Shown piece after piece: positions 36,970-48,298 of a stretch of 64,000 nt of DNA. Every line of letters starts with the position of its first letter. The stretch's first letter is position 1. Under the pieces are notes generated by a model. That model had not been told where the DNA came from. It did not search any database and was given only the letters and a program-made list of their open reading frames with translations. Source of the stretch: Gnetum montanum (Eukaryota > Streptophyta > Gnetopsida > Gnetales > Gnetaceae); the NCBI GenBank assembly GCA_015680685.1, contig MNCI01037976.1, positions 382,682 through 446,681 of the forward strand, in the 5' to 3' direction. The translations under genes were made by a program, and so were the position numbers.

Positions 36970-38180
36970 TGATGAGCTATCTAGTGACATTTTGTAAGTC
37001 CGTTGTAAACCCTAGACTTAGAAAGTATCAAGTCATGTGTATTTAGGCCTAGCATTTGTAGTTATGATTAGTGTATTTGAAGGATGAATCCTTTCCTTTG
37101 GTATTACATGTTTAAGTTATGTGCATTTTTTAAGTTAGAATTTTTTCAATCCTTTTTGACTATCCTAAGAGCCCTGCAACATGTCTCTTTAGGTTCTAGC
37201 TTTTGCCTAGGACTAGTAGTCTGATGCTAGTAGTAGAGACAATGTGCTAACACCATTACATCAATAGACCTCCTACATTAGCATAAGGGTGCTAATGTAT
37301 ATTTTTCTTGGCCTAAATTATCTTGCCTCATCCAAAGAATGATTTGAAACTACTAGGGTATATAGAAAAACCATTATTGATCACTTGGGCTTTGGTGAAC
37401 CTAAACTGTTACATGTCAAAAGCAATAAATACCTACATTAAGCTCTCATTTGATATCTTTATTTATTCTTGTGTTTTCCTAGGATTTTGGTATCCAATTT
37501 GAATGAAGAGCTTCTCCTCTCTTGGGTAAGTTGATTTCCTTCTCAATTTATATATTTTTTAAGTCATCATGTTTACAAGTGCAGCCAAACTTGATCAGAA
37601 TGCAAAGTACAAAGTTATGCATTGTAAATATAGCTGATGATTTTTACATGTTATATGCCATGGATGACTTAAATTGTAGAAAGAATAAAATATGAACCTC
37701 ATGCTTATCATATATATTAATTAATTAATTAATTAATTTGTATATTCATTAAGTTGTGATGATTCATCCTTATTTGATAGGCACATAACTATATGGTATG
37801 ATGTTAAATCATCAATGTTATGACTAGGAGCTATTTTATGATTTTCATTCGAGGTGTTTCACCTACCCCTTCAAGGATTTCAACCCTTAAGCATGTGTAT
37901 GTGTGAGCATTACACTTTTCCCAAAAGAGATTATAATACATATATGGTATTTGTTGTTTTCTTTTTATCTTCATAAAATTGATAAAAATTTTAAATGTTT
38001 TCTCTCTTCTTTGATCATGGAAAAATGAATTTCTTATGTATTATAACATCTTTTATATTTATTAAAAGTAATGACTACTCTTCAAAATCCACTCAACATT
38101 ATCTTTGAAGTTAATGATTGAATTGAACTATGTTTTATATCATATAAGTCCATTGGTCATAGTCAATAGGATCTCTATCA
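36970..38180 (+). repeat. 5' LTR of element E (1211 bp)
   Basis: Shares with the 3' copy ATGTCTCTTTAGGTT, GATGCTAGTAG, ACCTCCTACATTA, GAAGAGCTTCTCCT ... GTAAGTTGATTTCCTTC, ATTAATTAATTAATT and CACTCAACATTATCTT. A (ATTA)n run lies at about 37716-37738. Confidence 0.8.
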
Positions 38181-38181
38181 T

Positions 38182-38199
38182 TGTCATCTTCTCTAGGGA
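38182..38199 (+). other. Decayed tRNA-Asp-type primer-binding site of element E
   Basis: TGTCATCTTCTCTAGGGA. Against TGGCGCCGTTGCCGGGGA ten positions are identical and five are transitions. It starts one base after the LTR. Confidence 0.55.
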
Positions 38200-38279
38200 A
38201 GAAATTAATGAATAACCTAGAAATACCTATGCATGCTTTGTTAAAAACATTTTAATTATATTATAACTATGTTTCCTTT

Positions 38280-40138
38280 ATTATTGTATGTAGGTTGCCA
38301 TTACAGGAGAAGTGATAGATAGCACTTAAAGCCTATTTAGGACTTCTGGTAGGGAAAATATAATAAAGCAATGGAGAGTCTAGGTTAAGCTTGAACATTT
38401 TGATGATGCCTCTCTACTACTAATTTTCTTAACATATCACCAAGATAAGTAGGGGATGTGGTTTGATGCTCATGGGTGATTCTTAAGAAAACAAGATAAA
38501 GTTGCATAATGTGATTGTAAGGAGGCCCTGGTCAATGTTGGCTTGGATGATGATCAAGAATTTTACATGGAATCAAAGATAGTATATAATGAATATGAAT
38601 CCCATCAATGATAATAGCTCTCAAATCAATTGGCTAAGAAGGAACCATATCCTAGCATTACATCTGACCATTCAAAAGTAAAGGATGATGAAGCTAACAA
38701 GAAAGGAAAAGAGCTAATTTTCCATGAAGGATCATGATTAAGTAATACTTAACAAATTATATCCAAGACTCATGACATAAAATTTCTATTTAAGTTCCAA
38801 CATTTAAACTTGTTTAGATCATCCAAGTATCAGAATGTTCCATTATTTAATTAGGGTAATTATCATGAATACAATAAAACCATTTACATTCCAAGAAAGA
38901 ATGTTCATGATAATTGTATCAAGTGTATCAACATGGTTAATGTTTCAACTTATAGAGGGCTTACTAGTGATGATCCTTAGTTTTTCATATAGGCATTCAA
39001 TAATGCTTACTACCTTCAAGGAGCTTTTAGTGAGTTGTAAAAGTTGAAATTATTACCCATAATTTCATTGACCATGCAAAACTTTAGTACAAATCCTAGC
39101 CTTTCAAGCTAATGTAGTAGTAAGAAAACACTATTAAATTCATTGACATCAAATTAAAACCTAATCCTAATTTCTAATATCTAAACAAAGATGATTAGAT
39201 GAAGGTAAAGGGCCCAAGAATCTTTGGAAATTTCCATGAAATGATACATAAAAGCTACTCATTACTATCCAAACTATGAATTCAACTAAAGAGAATAGTT
39301 GAAGTACATTATTGAAGGTATTTGGTAGAGGAAAAGGAAGATTGTAGATAAGTATATGGTGTGCTAGATATACAAAAAGTCCATGGTTCAAATCAAAGTA
39401 CTTCTTGATACCATTACAACAATGAAAGATGAATGGAAAAAGTGATAATCATCTAAGAAGTACAATCATAATTACACATATTTAAGAGAGGTAAAAAATA
39501 TTAAAGATACAACTGAACCTCCCATTATAGTCAAAGCCTTGGAACAAAATCAAGTTCAGAAAAGGATGGCCTTGATGGACTTGTTCCATAAGGTGTACTA
39601 GGTCTAGGATGCAATGGACAATAAGATGGCTACCACCCTTAAGGACATTGAGGAAAAGGTGGTTAAAGATATACTCAAAGATAATACACCACCTAGACAT
39701 AGAATAATCTCTCATACACCAAAAGCACAAAATAAGATTTAGATTACTACTCGGTGATACATAGTGCTACTTAATCATGGCTCACATGATGGAAAAATGG
39801 GATAAGCTAGGGTGCATCCAAATATCAAGTTCATCAAAAGTTAAATGAGGAGGAATTCTTACATTCTAGAGGTATGTATTTCTAGCTCATGAAGCAATAC
39901 CAACAATGACAAACTCCAAATCCTTAGGATGCTACTCCATGAAATCTTCTCACTCTAATGTAACAATAGATGGTGTTTTCCTCCAATCCCTACTTTCAAG
40001 ATTCTCATGTAGGTACCTATTTGATGAATCCATAATAGCACATATATACATCAAGTATTCATATCTAATATACTTCTTAATAGTAATATTCTCAACAACT
40101 TCTACCATCTGTTCTCATGCAAGATAGGATTCCATGTT
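38280..40138 (+). pseudogene. Element E gag-like remnant
   Basis: Broken plus-strand frames rich in charged residues. One stretch (about 39485-39740) reads EVKNIKDTTEPPIIVKALEQ and then a helical Met/Lys/Asp-rich part (DAMDNKMATTLKDIEEKVVK). It lies where gag should be, between the primer-binding site and a protease-like motif. No zinc knuckle found. It is cut by the nested family C element and may resume at 45833. Confidence 0.4.
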
Positions 40139-40748
40139 TGACATCCTATTCCTGAATGTCATGGAAAACATCAAATATATGATATATTAGACATTAGACA
40201 TTATGCATACAAAGAAAATATACTAAATGTGAAATATAAGTGATATTTGGCATTATGTATAAAGGAAATAATAGGAAAAATGTAGAAAGAGAAATAAAAG
40301 AATGCTTTATTGATATGGAATAGAATATCTTGATTGTGCTCTAAGAGTGTTCCTTGGGGTTTTCTTCCTTTGGCATCTATCCCTTAGAGGTAATCTAGCA
40401 CTACCACCATGGTTAGGCCTATAACCTAGATAGAAGGGATGGCCAATCCATTTCCTATCCTACTTCACTTAGCTTCATATGACTTGCCTATACCAGCTCC
40501 ACCACCCCATGACTTGCCTATACCAACTCTGTCATTCCATGCTGGCATGACCTCTAACCTTGGGTATAAATGCCTTAGGCAAAACCCCCAAAGGTTACCT
40601 TAAGATACACATACATTATTACAATGCCCCCTTTTAGGTCTTAATCACAACTACCCTTATAGGTTTTATTAAGATGACAATAACACTTGTTATGAAGAGA
40701 CACCATCTTCATTAGGCAACAACATCATTTTGGAATGGGAATGTGACA
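40139..40748 (-). repeat. 3' LTR of the family C element (610 bp)
   Basis: Listed strand TGACATCCTATTCC ... GGGAATGTGACA. Strongly colinear with 45236-45832, including AAATAAAAGAATGCTTTATT, GAGTGTTCCTTGG, TATCCCTTAGAGG and GACTTGCCTATAC (twice). Confidence 0.85.
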
Positions 40749-40764
40749 ATCTACCCCCATTGGA
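40749..40764 (-). other. Polypurine tract of the family C element
   Basis: Minus strand CCAATGGGGGTAGAT immediately before the LTR start TGTCACATTCCC. Confidence 0.75.
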
Positions 40765-41189
40765 TTTTGTTCATCCTCAAACAAGTCAACATTCTCTATT
40801 TTTTTCCAACTTCAATGCTTTTTTTCTTGATCTTGTGCTCCAATAATTTGATTTCTCTTTAGAAATTGAAGTTGTTTCTTACTTATTTTACAAATAAGAT
40901 ATATGTGAGAAATATTATATGGATAATTAAATATTACTTTCTTATATTTACATTAAAATGAAAAAATATGAATTAAATATTTATCAACCACCAATCACCA
41001 GTCCTAACTAGGATCACACAAAGTGCAACTTGGATCTGGTTACTCAAGTCAAGGTAGGGTAAATTCTTTATCTCCAATTTTTATTATCATAGATATTTTA
41101 CTTATCTAATTGAAATATAAATTGCACTATCAAATAAAATAATAAGATCAATTAAATAAAAGTAAGAGTGAGATACTTCTTGATCTTGA

Positions 41190-42330
41190 TCAACATTATG
41201 AACTGATGGGAGTAATTGTAATTCTACCATAAGTGGTATGTGATTGAATGGTCTTGTTTGGGATGGCAAAGCTTGATCTTGATTCTTCTCAACTTCTTTT
41301 TTAGAAATCAATTGTAGTAACTTAGTAACTTGAAAGAATCAGGCATCATACCAAATATAATCTATAGTCTTGATGAAGAATGTTGTTGATCCATCTTCAT
41401 TAATCATTGCAAAGTAATTTGTAAATTGTGGTTCGTGATGAGTGCTATCCATCAACATCATTTCTTCTTGAATTCTAGAGTCTAATTTATCTACTAAAGA
41501 TTCATAATAAGTAGAATATGCACTGGCTAGTGGAATTTCATGTTGAATTAATGGAAACATCTTCTTCAAGTTAGGTTCATCTTCCAAAGATTTCTTTACA
41601 GATCCATATTTAAAGAATTGATAAATTTTACTTCTAACTTTTTCATTGAAGTCTCCACAAAGAATAAATGGAATTGGATTAGTACAACTTAGGAATAACT
41701 TCTTCTTTAAACTTTATTTTATTTTCATAATGAAGTATGCTCCTTGACAAAGTCTAACATCTGAACAAGTTGTTTGGCAATTAAATGTGTGTTAACAACA
41801 CATACACATTTTCCTAATAGATGAACTTTTAGAATCATTGCCAAGGCTATGTGATTTTTCGAAATTATTAATTGTTCTTTCTTTCCCATCACTTGAAGTT
41901 TTGGAATTTCAAAAATCATATTTTCTAAACTCCATTCAAATTTTTGTACCAATTCAAACTTGGCTTCTTTATAAAAGATTGCACAACCATCCATGTTGTA
42001 ATTCCTACAATATGCTAATCTATACGGCTCAAAAGAAGAACTTCCATAAGAACCTTTTTGCTTATAAATACCTCTACATCCAATCTTTCCAAAATATAGT
42101 TGGAATTGATATAGAAATTTCCATGGTAAGATGTCTTGTAATCACAAGACATCAGCATCCAAATCTTGTAATTCTACTAAAATGCATGGGTATCAATATT
42201 CGTTCCAATCCAAGGCCCATGATGGACATAGTGGATATTGTTTCTCACTCACTAGTGATCTTGCAAGGATGTTGTATGTTGCAAATTTTATTTTCATTCT
42301 TGGATTCTTATCTAGATCATTTCTCTTCAT
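41190..42330 (-). pseudogene. CCR4/Angel-type exonuclease (EEP) retropseudogene
   Basis: Colinear pieces of an exonuclease-endonuclease-phosphatase domain on the minus strand: FATYNILA and YPLCPSWALDWNEY (about 42200-42300), a damaged LQD in place of LQE, RGIYKQKG and PYRLAY, DGCAIFYKEAKFELVQKFE (about 41940-41994), NHIALAM, CVCVVNTH, ILCGDFN (about 41650), EPQFTNYF, TIDYIWY (about 41345), ALPS and FNHIPLMVE (about 41235). Spacing of about 375 codons fits the usual domain with no room for introns. Frames change at least three times and stops occur. The catalytic SDH near the end has become FNH. Such enzymes shorten mRNA poly(A) tails (CCR4-NOT) or act on related RNA substrates. Which plant paralogue it came from is unclear. 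Confidence 0.8.
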
Positions 42331-42469
42331 GAGTATCATACTCCTTATCAAAATGACATTTTGAGTCTCCATGTTATTTTGCCATATGTTTTGATTGTAG
42401 GATGGATTAATATACCCTTTTCTTGATGGTTGAAGATCGTTTTGTTTCTTTAAATAATTCTCCAACTAA

Positions 42470-43390
42470 TACATCAACTAATCTTTAACTAATACATTGA
42501 CTAATTCATCAAATAATAATCGACTAATACTAATACAACAATTGATTCTCCAACTAATTTTACTACATTATCTAATTTTATAATTACATTATCTAATTTT
42601 AGTAATATTTAATGACATCATATAATTTTAGTAATGTGTAACTACATTATCTAATTCTTAACAATTTTTCTACCCCCCTTAAGAACATTGACTCCAACAG
42701 TGTAATTAATGACATGCCATAGTGATCTTAAGATTATCTATAAGGGTTATGTGCTAAATCTTAAAGCCTAAAAGGTTGAATTTATGATATCAGCAAATTA
42801 TCAATTTCTTAAATGATAAATCTAACCTTACCATTGAGTTCAAAAGGGTGAAAAAAGTTGGAAATGACTATTCATATGTTGAAAATGGACATTGTATACT
42901 TGAGTGATGCTAAAATTAAACTCTGAGGATTTTGAGGCACTATATTAAGAAAGGAGTAAAATCTAATCTTTAGGGTTTCTTGGGATGGATTGAACTTCAC
43001 CATTTTTCTTAAAAGGTTGAAATCTATAGGAAATGACTCTTCATTCACCAAAAANGAAAAGGTTGAAATCTATAGGAAATGACTCTTCATTCACCAAAAA
43101 AGGTTTATAAAATGAAAATTTATGGCTTCTGGAGTCTAAGTAATTTGGTTCAAGAAACAAGACTTCCTTAGAGGTCACCCATCCTAGTTCTACTCTAGAG
43201 CAAGTGTGGTTAATTGTGGAATTTTTATCTCTATTGCTACCACCACATCAAATTCTAATTTTAGAAACTATTTTTGCAAGTTCCTAATTTAAACTAATAG
43301 TTCAATGATGGAAATTTCAAAATTTTCCATTAATTGATAGACAATTGAAAATTTTCCATCATATAATGGAGAATTTGTTGTTTCACTATG
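42470..43390. other. Family C internal stretch, no gene; contains an assembly N
   Basis: AT-rich, with repeated TAATACATCAACTAAT-like words at 42460-42660. An N at 43055 is flanked by two copies of the same 43-45 bp (43012-43054 and 43056-43100). Confidence 0.5.
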
Positions 43391-44165
43391 AACGGCAGCA
43401 ACAATCGTAGTGATGCATCATTTCAAGGTTCGTGTAGCCCTAGTGCTACCCATCTTAGGGTCTATGTGACTCTTAGTTAAGAGGTGGTTATTAGTGATGT
43501 CTGAAGAGGTAGTTATTGGCGACACCAAAGACAATGATCAGTAGCACTAGAGTAGTGATTGGTGATGCTGAAGGTAGTGATTAATGACATTGGAGGTAGT
43601 GATTAGCAATGTTGAAGGTAGTGATTGGTGCCACTGGAGATAGTGATTGACAACACTAAAGGTAGTGATTGGTGGCATAAGGGGTAGTTATGGGTGATGT
43701 CAATGGGCAGCAGCGGCCTAGTCAATGATGACTATGAAAAACACAATAAGGATTTCTATAGTGAAAATGTAGGAAAATGATGCAGGTTTTAGGCATGGTA
43801 GTTGTAGGGCAGTGGACAACACAGATGTTGGTAGCAACGAATATCAAAATGTAGGTAACACAACGTGGTTTGGGGGCAGGTCGATGAAGCATGGCATGGA
43901 GTAGAGCAGCAACGACGATGGAGGCACCTGCGACCCAATATGGTGGGCACAGAGGGTAGAGCAGCAATGGCAAGAAATTGGTGGTGCAAGTGCATGGGCT
44001 AGGGGCCAACGAGTGATGCATGATGCATGGCCACAACAGGGTGGTGTGTGGCTAGAACAAGGTGGTGCATGGCAAGAACAGGGTGGTGTAGCCTCTCCAG
44101 GGCCTACACGTCCTACAATGTCAACACAGCCCATAGGGTATGTATTGCCTACTGTGACCTACGTG
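43390..44165. other. GC-rich island with CpG retained, plus 21-bp repeats
   Basis: I count about 14 CpG in 775 bp, against one or two per 3 kb in much of the window. A 21-bp unit GGTGGTGTGTGGCTAGAACAA occurs three times at about 44040-44095, encoding the seven-residue pattern xEQGGxW in one plus frame. Overlapping open frames exist on both strands (44013-44279 plus; 43844-44134 minus), but none resembles a known protein. Confidence 0.6.
43484..43710. repeat. 22-bp minisatellite, about nine units
   Basis: Units of the form GTAGTGATTGGTGATGCTGAAG follow head to tail, with changes mainly in the second half. The unit length is not a multiple of three. Confidence 0.75.
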
Positions 44166-44169
44166 GCCC

Positions 44170-44340
44170 TTGTAAGGCCAATATGGCCTATTTTTTTTTT
44201 AATTTTTATTATTTTTATTTTTTATTATATATATATATATATTATTTATTTATTATATATTATTTTATTTTATAATTAATATTGATTTTTTAAAAAATGT
44301 TATATATATATTATATATATGTATCTCTTTTTTAATTAAA
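44170..44340. repeat. AT microsatellite
   Basis: Runs of T followed by (TA)n around 44225-44245 and 44300-44325. Confidence 0.8.
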
Positions 44341-45219
44341 ATTGTGGAGGCCTAAGTTTGAACCCATGACCTCCCATTCAAAATTAAGATATTTTTCTTT
44401 AACTTTTTATTATTATTTTATTCCACCTTGCCTTAGCGGTTGACATGGTGGTTCAACCGATGATAGGGTAGGGATTCAGTATGGATAAATGGTGATTTTG
44501 GGTTGATTCTTGATCCTAAAATTTTGACATTTTTTAAATAATAATAAAAATTTAATAATTTAATATTATTTTAATGCATGTATAAGGAGAAACTTTAAGC
44601 ATCAATATCTCCCAAAACATAATTCTCATTGAGATGAAATTTGTATGGTTGGAATCATCTCAACAAGTACTATGCATTAGACATAGTTTTAGAGTTTAGA
44701 AATGAAGTTGATTTTTTAGAAATTGAAAGGCCAAAACTAGCCTATTTTGTTAAATTGACATTGTTAAGCTAACATATGGTAACTTGGAATCTTCTAGATT
44801 ACTTGGATAGTAAATTTCAACAAAACAAAATCAATTCAGGTCATGGTTACTAACTTTCTAGAAATAAATTTAACAATAACCCTAATCAATTAATAATTAT
44901 AATATTAAGATGGTAAGAGTTACCTAGACTAGTGTGCCATTGTCTTACCAACATATCTTGTAATTGATGAATCTTAATGAGGCGTAATCAAATATTTGTT
45001 GATTAATGATATCCATGAAATCATTTTGTTGGTTACAGGGATAGATGCCTGATTCATTATTCATGAAGTCAATGGAAAGGTATCTTCTGACTTTCATCAC
45101 AAATATATGGTACACCCAGTGATGATCAATAGCTTTCCATTTGTTGTGGCTTCAAGGTTTATCATCAAGTTCATGTTGTATTCAGCCCACGATTCTGAAT
45201 GACCCTTGGATGATGGTTT
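44341..45219 (-). other. Leader of the family C element
   Basis: Non-coding stretch between GC island and primer-binding site. Aligns in blocks with 3990-4714 of the other family C copy, showing it is genuine element sequence rather than captured DNA. Confidence 0.5.
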
Positions 45220-45232
45220 GCTCTTATACCAA
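45220..45232 (-). other. tRNA-Met primer-binding site of the family C element
   Basis: Minus strand TTGGTATAAGAGC, one base from TTGGTATCAGAGC. Three bases from the LTR edge. Confidence 0.8.
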
Positions 45233-45235
45233 TTG

Positions 45236-45832
45236 TGACATCCTGTCCCTAGATGTCATGGCAAATGTTAAACATACAATATATTAGACATTATGCATAC
45301 AAAAGAAATATACTAAATGTGAAACATAAGTGATATTAGACATTATGTATAAATAAAATGATAGGAAAAATATAGAAAGAGAAATAAAAGAATGCTTTAT
45401 TAATATGGAATAATGTATTTGGATCGTGCTTTGAGAGTGTTCCTTGGCATTTTCTTCCTTTTGTCATTTATCCCTTAGAGGCAATCCAACACTGCCATCA
45501 TTATTAGGCTTATAACTCAGCTAGAAAGGATGGATAGTCTACTTCCTATCCTACTTCACCTAGCTTCTCATGACTTGCCTATACTAGCTCTGACACCACA
45601 TGACTTGCCTATACTGGCTCTACCATTCCATGTTGGCATGACCCTGGGTATAAATGGCTTATGCCAAACCCCCAAAGGTTACTTTAAGAGACACATCCAT
45701 TATTACAATGCACCCTTTTGGGTCTTAATCACAACTACCCTTTTGAGTTTTATTAAGATGACAATAACACTTGTTATGAAGAGGCACCATCTTCATTAGG
45801 CAACAACATCATTTGGAAATGGGGATGTGACA
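45236..45832 (-). repeat. 5' LTR of the family C element (597 bp)
   Basis: Listed strand TGACATCCTGTCCC ... GGGGATGTGACA. Colinear with 40139-40748 and, reversed, with 60645-61214. Confidence 0.85.
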
Positions 45833-46289
45833 CCTAGTAATCATAACTAAGGAAAGTCAAATTCTATGATATTGCCTACTATGTTGATCCTACTTCTATG
45901 TATGCTACTAGGTAATACTATCAAACACATGTTGATTTGGTTCTGAGGGTAAGTTTAGAGTCACATGATTGAAAATTCTATTACAAGTATAGACTTGAAT
46001 GTCATGTGATAGAATGAACACCATCCTTTTCATCCTATGGGAAGGACAACACCACAAGAAAGATGAGGAACCATATTGAAGAGATTCTGGTATCATTTTC
46101 TAAATCTTAAAGTAAATCATCTATCTAAGTGTTAGCTTTTTTAACAATATTTGGGAGGTTAAATAAGATGAAAGTTGATGATAGTAGCCATGTTCCTCTT
46201 TGTATGTCTAACATAAATATGCAAGTAGTGAAAGATGAATACTTTCTCCAAAAGATATCATCCAAGTAGTCCCATAATTAAAATTAAAA

Positions 46290-46560
46290 TTAATAAGAAA
46301 GATCATTTCCTAGTTCTTTGTGATTCTAAGTTAGGAGCTAATATTATTTTAATTGTATAGTACCTTGAATGGTGTCTCCCTCTTATCGAAATTATTAACA
46401 TCTGTTTGAAACTACTAAATCAATCCTACACATACCTCATGAAACAAGTGAATTTTGTCATGACAACCTTATCAATCTAGTAATATCCTATAGATTTCTT
46501 AGTGATTAAATTGAACAAGGGAAGATAACTTTTCTATCATCATAGGAGGAGCTTAGTTGA
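46290..46560 (+). pseudogene. Element E aspartic protease-like remnant
   Basis: Plus frame reads FLVLCDSKLGANIILI (Asp codon at 46322-46324), then CLKLLNQSYTYL and YPIDFLVIKLNKG. This follows the Athila/Tat protease pattern (ALCDxGAxxNxMP ... LQLADxSxxxPxG ... FPxDFxVLDM). The Gly after the active-site Asp is replaced. Several stops. It would process the gag polyprotein. Confidence 0.5.
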
Positions 46561-47379
46561 TCATTATTAATAAAAAGTTAGTCTTCCAATACCTTCATCT
46601 TAAAACTAATAAGAAGAATAAAAGCAAAAGGATGCATTACAAGGTGATATCTTATGATCCTTCCAAGTTATGTGGCAAGATGGATTTCAACTTATATTAT
46701 ACATGGAAGATGAAGGGTAATCTACTATAATCCATATTAAGATATTGTAAGATCTCAATAATAATTTCTTAGATATGATGGAAGCCATCCTAGGTGGAGA
46801 TGCTATAATGAAGGATCTCTTTGTATTTTCTCCTTCCTTAATGAATGATCCATCCATGATCCATCACAAGGTTATACTTTGATCTCAAATTCATGTACTA
46901 TCAAGAATGTATGAAGAAATCAAGTTATAGTAGGCATAATATCTAGCTTACAATAGAAGTTCTTTAGTTTTCCACTAATCAACATAAAACTAGTTAATGG
47001 ATAGAAGGAAGAAAAAGGATAGATATAGGTACTACAATCATGTTGAGAAACATTGGTATCATGATGGAAACTAAACTTGTAAAGATACATGCTCAAATCA
47101 AGGCTACTAATGCTAATAGAAACTTCTACCAAAGGAAGCTACAATGCAGTCAAGCATAGGTACGATGATTACATAAGCACTTGGAAATCATTACATAATT
47201 GATACCTACACCTTTAACAATCATACCTCAGCTATGTATCAAACACCTACAATTTATACTTCTCAAGGTATAGTAAATGGATGAAGAATTTGTATTTATA
47301 AAATATGGCTTAAAAAGATAGATCAGAATGTTTAAGCATTAGTTCCAAGAATGAGACAAAAGGAGTCAAGAAGAAAATA
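46561..47379 (+). other. Element E internal stretch without recognised motif
   Basis: Broken frames only. RT would follow protease in an autonomous element, but the 800 bp here show no RT motif in the frames I read. Confidence 0.35.
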
Positions 47380-48150
47380 GGTACTTACCCTCTCTCACTA
47401 GCTACAAAGGCTTAAGAATGAAAGCCAAATCATGGCCTAAATTTATAATAAATATCTCCATACTAAGAAAAAGAACTAGAACTTATGATAAGAGTTAACT
47501 AAAAAGATAACTAGAGAGATAGATAAACTTAGAAAGATACACCTAAATAAGTATGTAACCTAGGAAGTTGAGGTATGTAGATTGCATAAACTAGTAGCTC
47601 TTATGAATGGACACATAACTTGAGAAAGGAATAACATGAATGAGAAATTTATACCTTACATGTCAAATGCCATCAAATGGTCATAAGCCAACATTGTAGG
47701 AATAGATGGACCTCCTAGAAAACATATGAATCCTACACAATGAAGTACTAGTTATGATCCTTGAGAGGAGACAAGAAGCTACAAGAAGATATATACGTAG
47801 AGTAGAGGATATATCTTCACATCATCCAAACTTCTATAGGTAGATCATCTAGTGATCTAGAAGAGAGACTTCCTCAAGCATTGGTTAAGTCAAAGGTTAT
47901 CTAGCACAATCTCTAGCATGAGAAAAAAATCATGAATATTTCCAAGTAGATGTAGAGAAATATAGTCAAGTACTACTACAAGAGCAATATTGATGCATGA
48001 GTAGAACTAGTCACTTCAAGCTAGGGTAATGGATCTTAAAACATAGCTACAGAGATTTCATATGCCTCAGCCTAGCACGTCTAGTTTCTTTTCATGCCAT
48101 GAAGCTACATGAAGGGGATATTATCCACGTCCATCACTCCTTGATACTTC
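47380..48150 (+). pseudogene. Element E 3' ORF remnant, coiled-coil rich
   Basis: Plus frame rich in Lys/Glu/Leu/Gln with heptad-like spacing (ELTKKITREIDKLRK, then VTQEVEVCRLHKLVALMN if TAG is read as a lost Gln codon) from 47400 to about 47660. It then continues as a Ser/Gln-rich tail to about 48150. It occupies the same place as ORF2 in elements A and F, upstream of the polypurine tract. The transposon-like domain was not seen in E. Confidence 0.45.
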
Positions 48151-48283
48151 CTATGAAGGTGGATTATATTGTAATGTAGTCATGATTTGTATTGTACCTT
48201 TTTAATTCCTTGACATGAACCATGTCATGTTTCTAGTTTCTAGTTTGTATTTTGGAGTGTTAAAGATATGGGACTACATTTAC

Positions 48284-48298
48284 TTAGTTGTAGAAGAA
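48284..48298 (+). other. Polypurine tract of element E
   Basis: TTAGTTGTAGAAGAA, purine-rich AGAAGAA directly before TGAAGAGT. Confidence 0.45.

Larger units (their letters stand above)
40139..45832 (-). mobile_element. Family C LTR retrotransposon carrying a CCR4-like sequence
   Basis: Minus-strand element inside element E. The 3' LTR is 40139-40748 and the 5' LTR 45236-45832. The polypurine tract is at 40749 and the tRNA-Met primer-binding site at 45220. The internal region of 4.49 kb has no recognisable gag or pol. It holds a CCR4/Angel-type exonuclease pseudogene in the same orientation, a 22-bp tandem repeat, a GC-rich island and an AT microsatellite. I could not match the flanking bases as a target duplication (ATGTT left, CCTAG right). 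Confidence 0.75.

Noticed and set aside
41838-42332. 164-codon plus open frame, the longest in the window
   Set aside because: Antisense to the CCR4-like pseudogene, whose motifs are unmistakable on the minus strand.
43484-43710. CRISPR-like array
   Set aside because: Units are contiguous with no unique spacers; this is a eukaryotic minisatellite.
43722-44279. Overlapping open frames on both strands (88-104 codons)
   Set aside because: Explained by GC-rich, repeat-driven sequence with few stops; products are low complexity and resemble nothing known.
44341-44400. tRNA-like AGTTTGAACCC word
   Set aside because: Resembles a B-box but no cloverleaf can be drawn around it; similar words are common in plant repeats.
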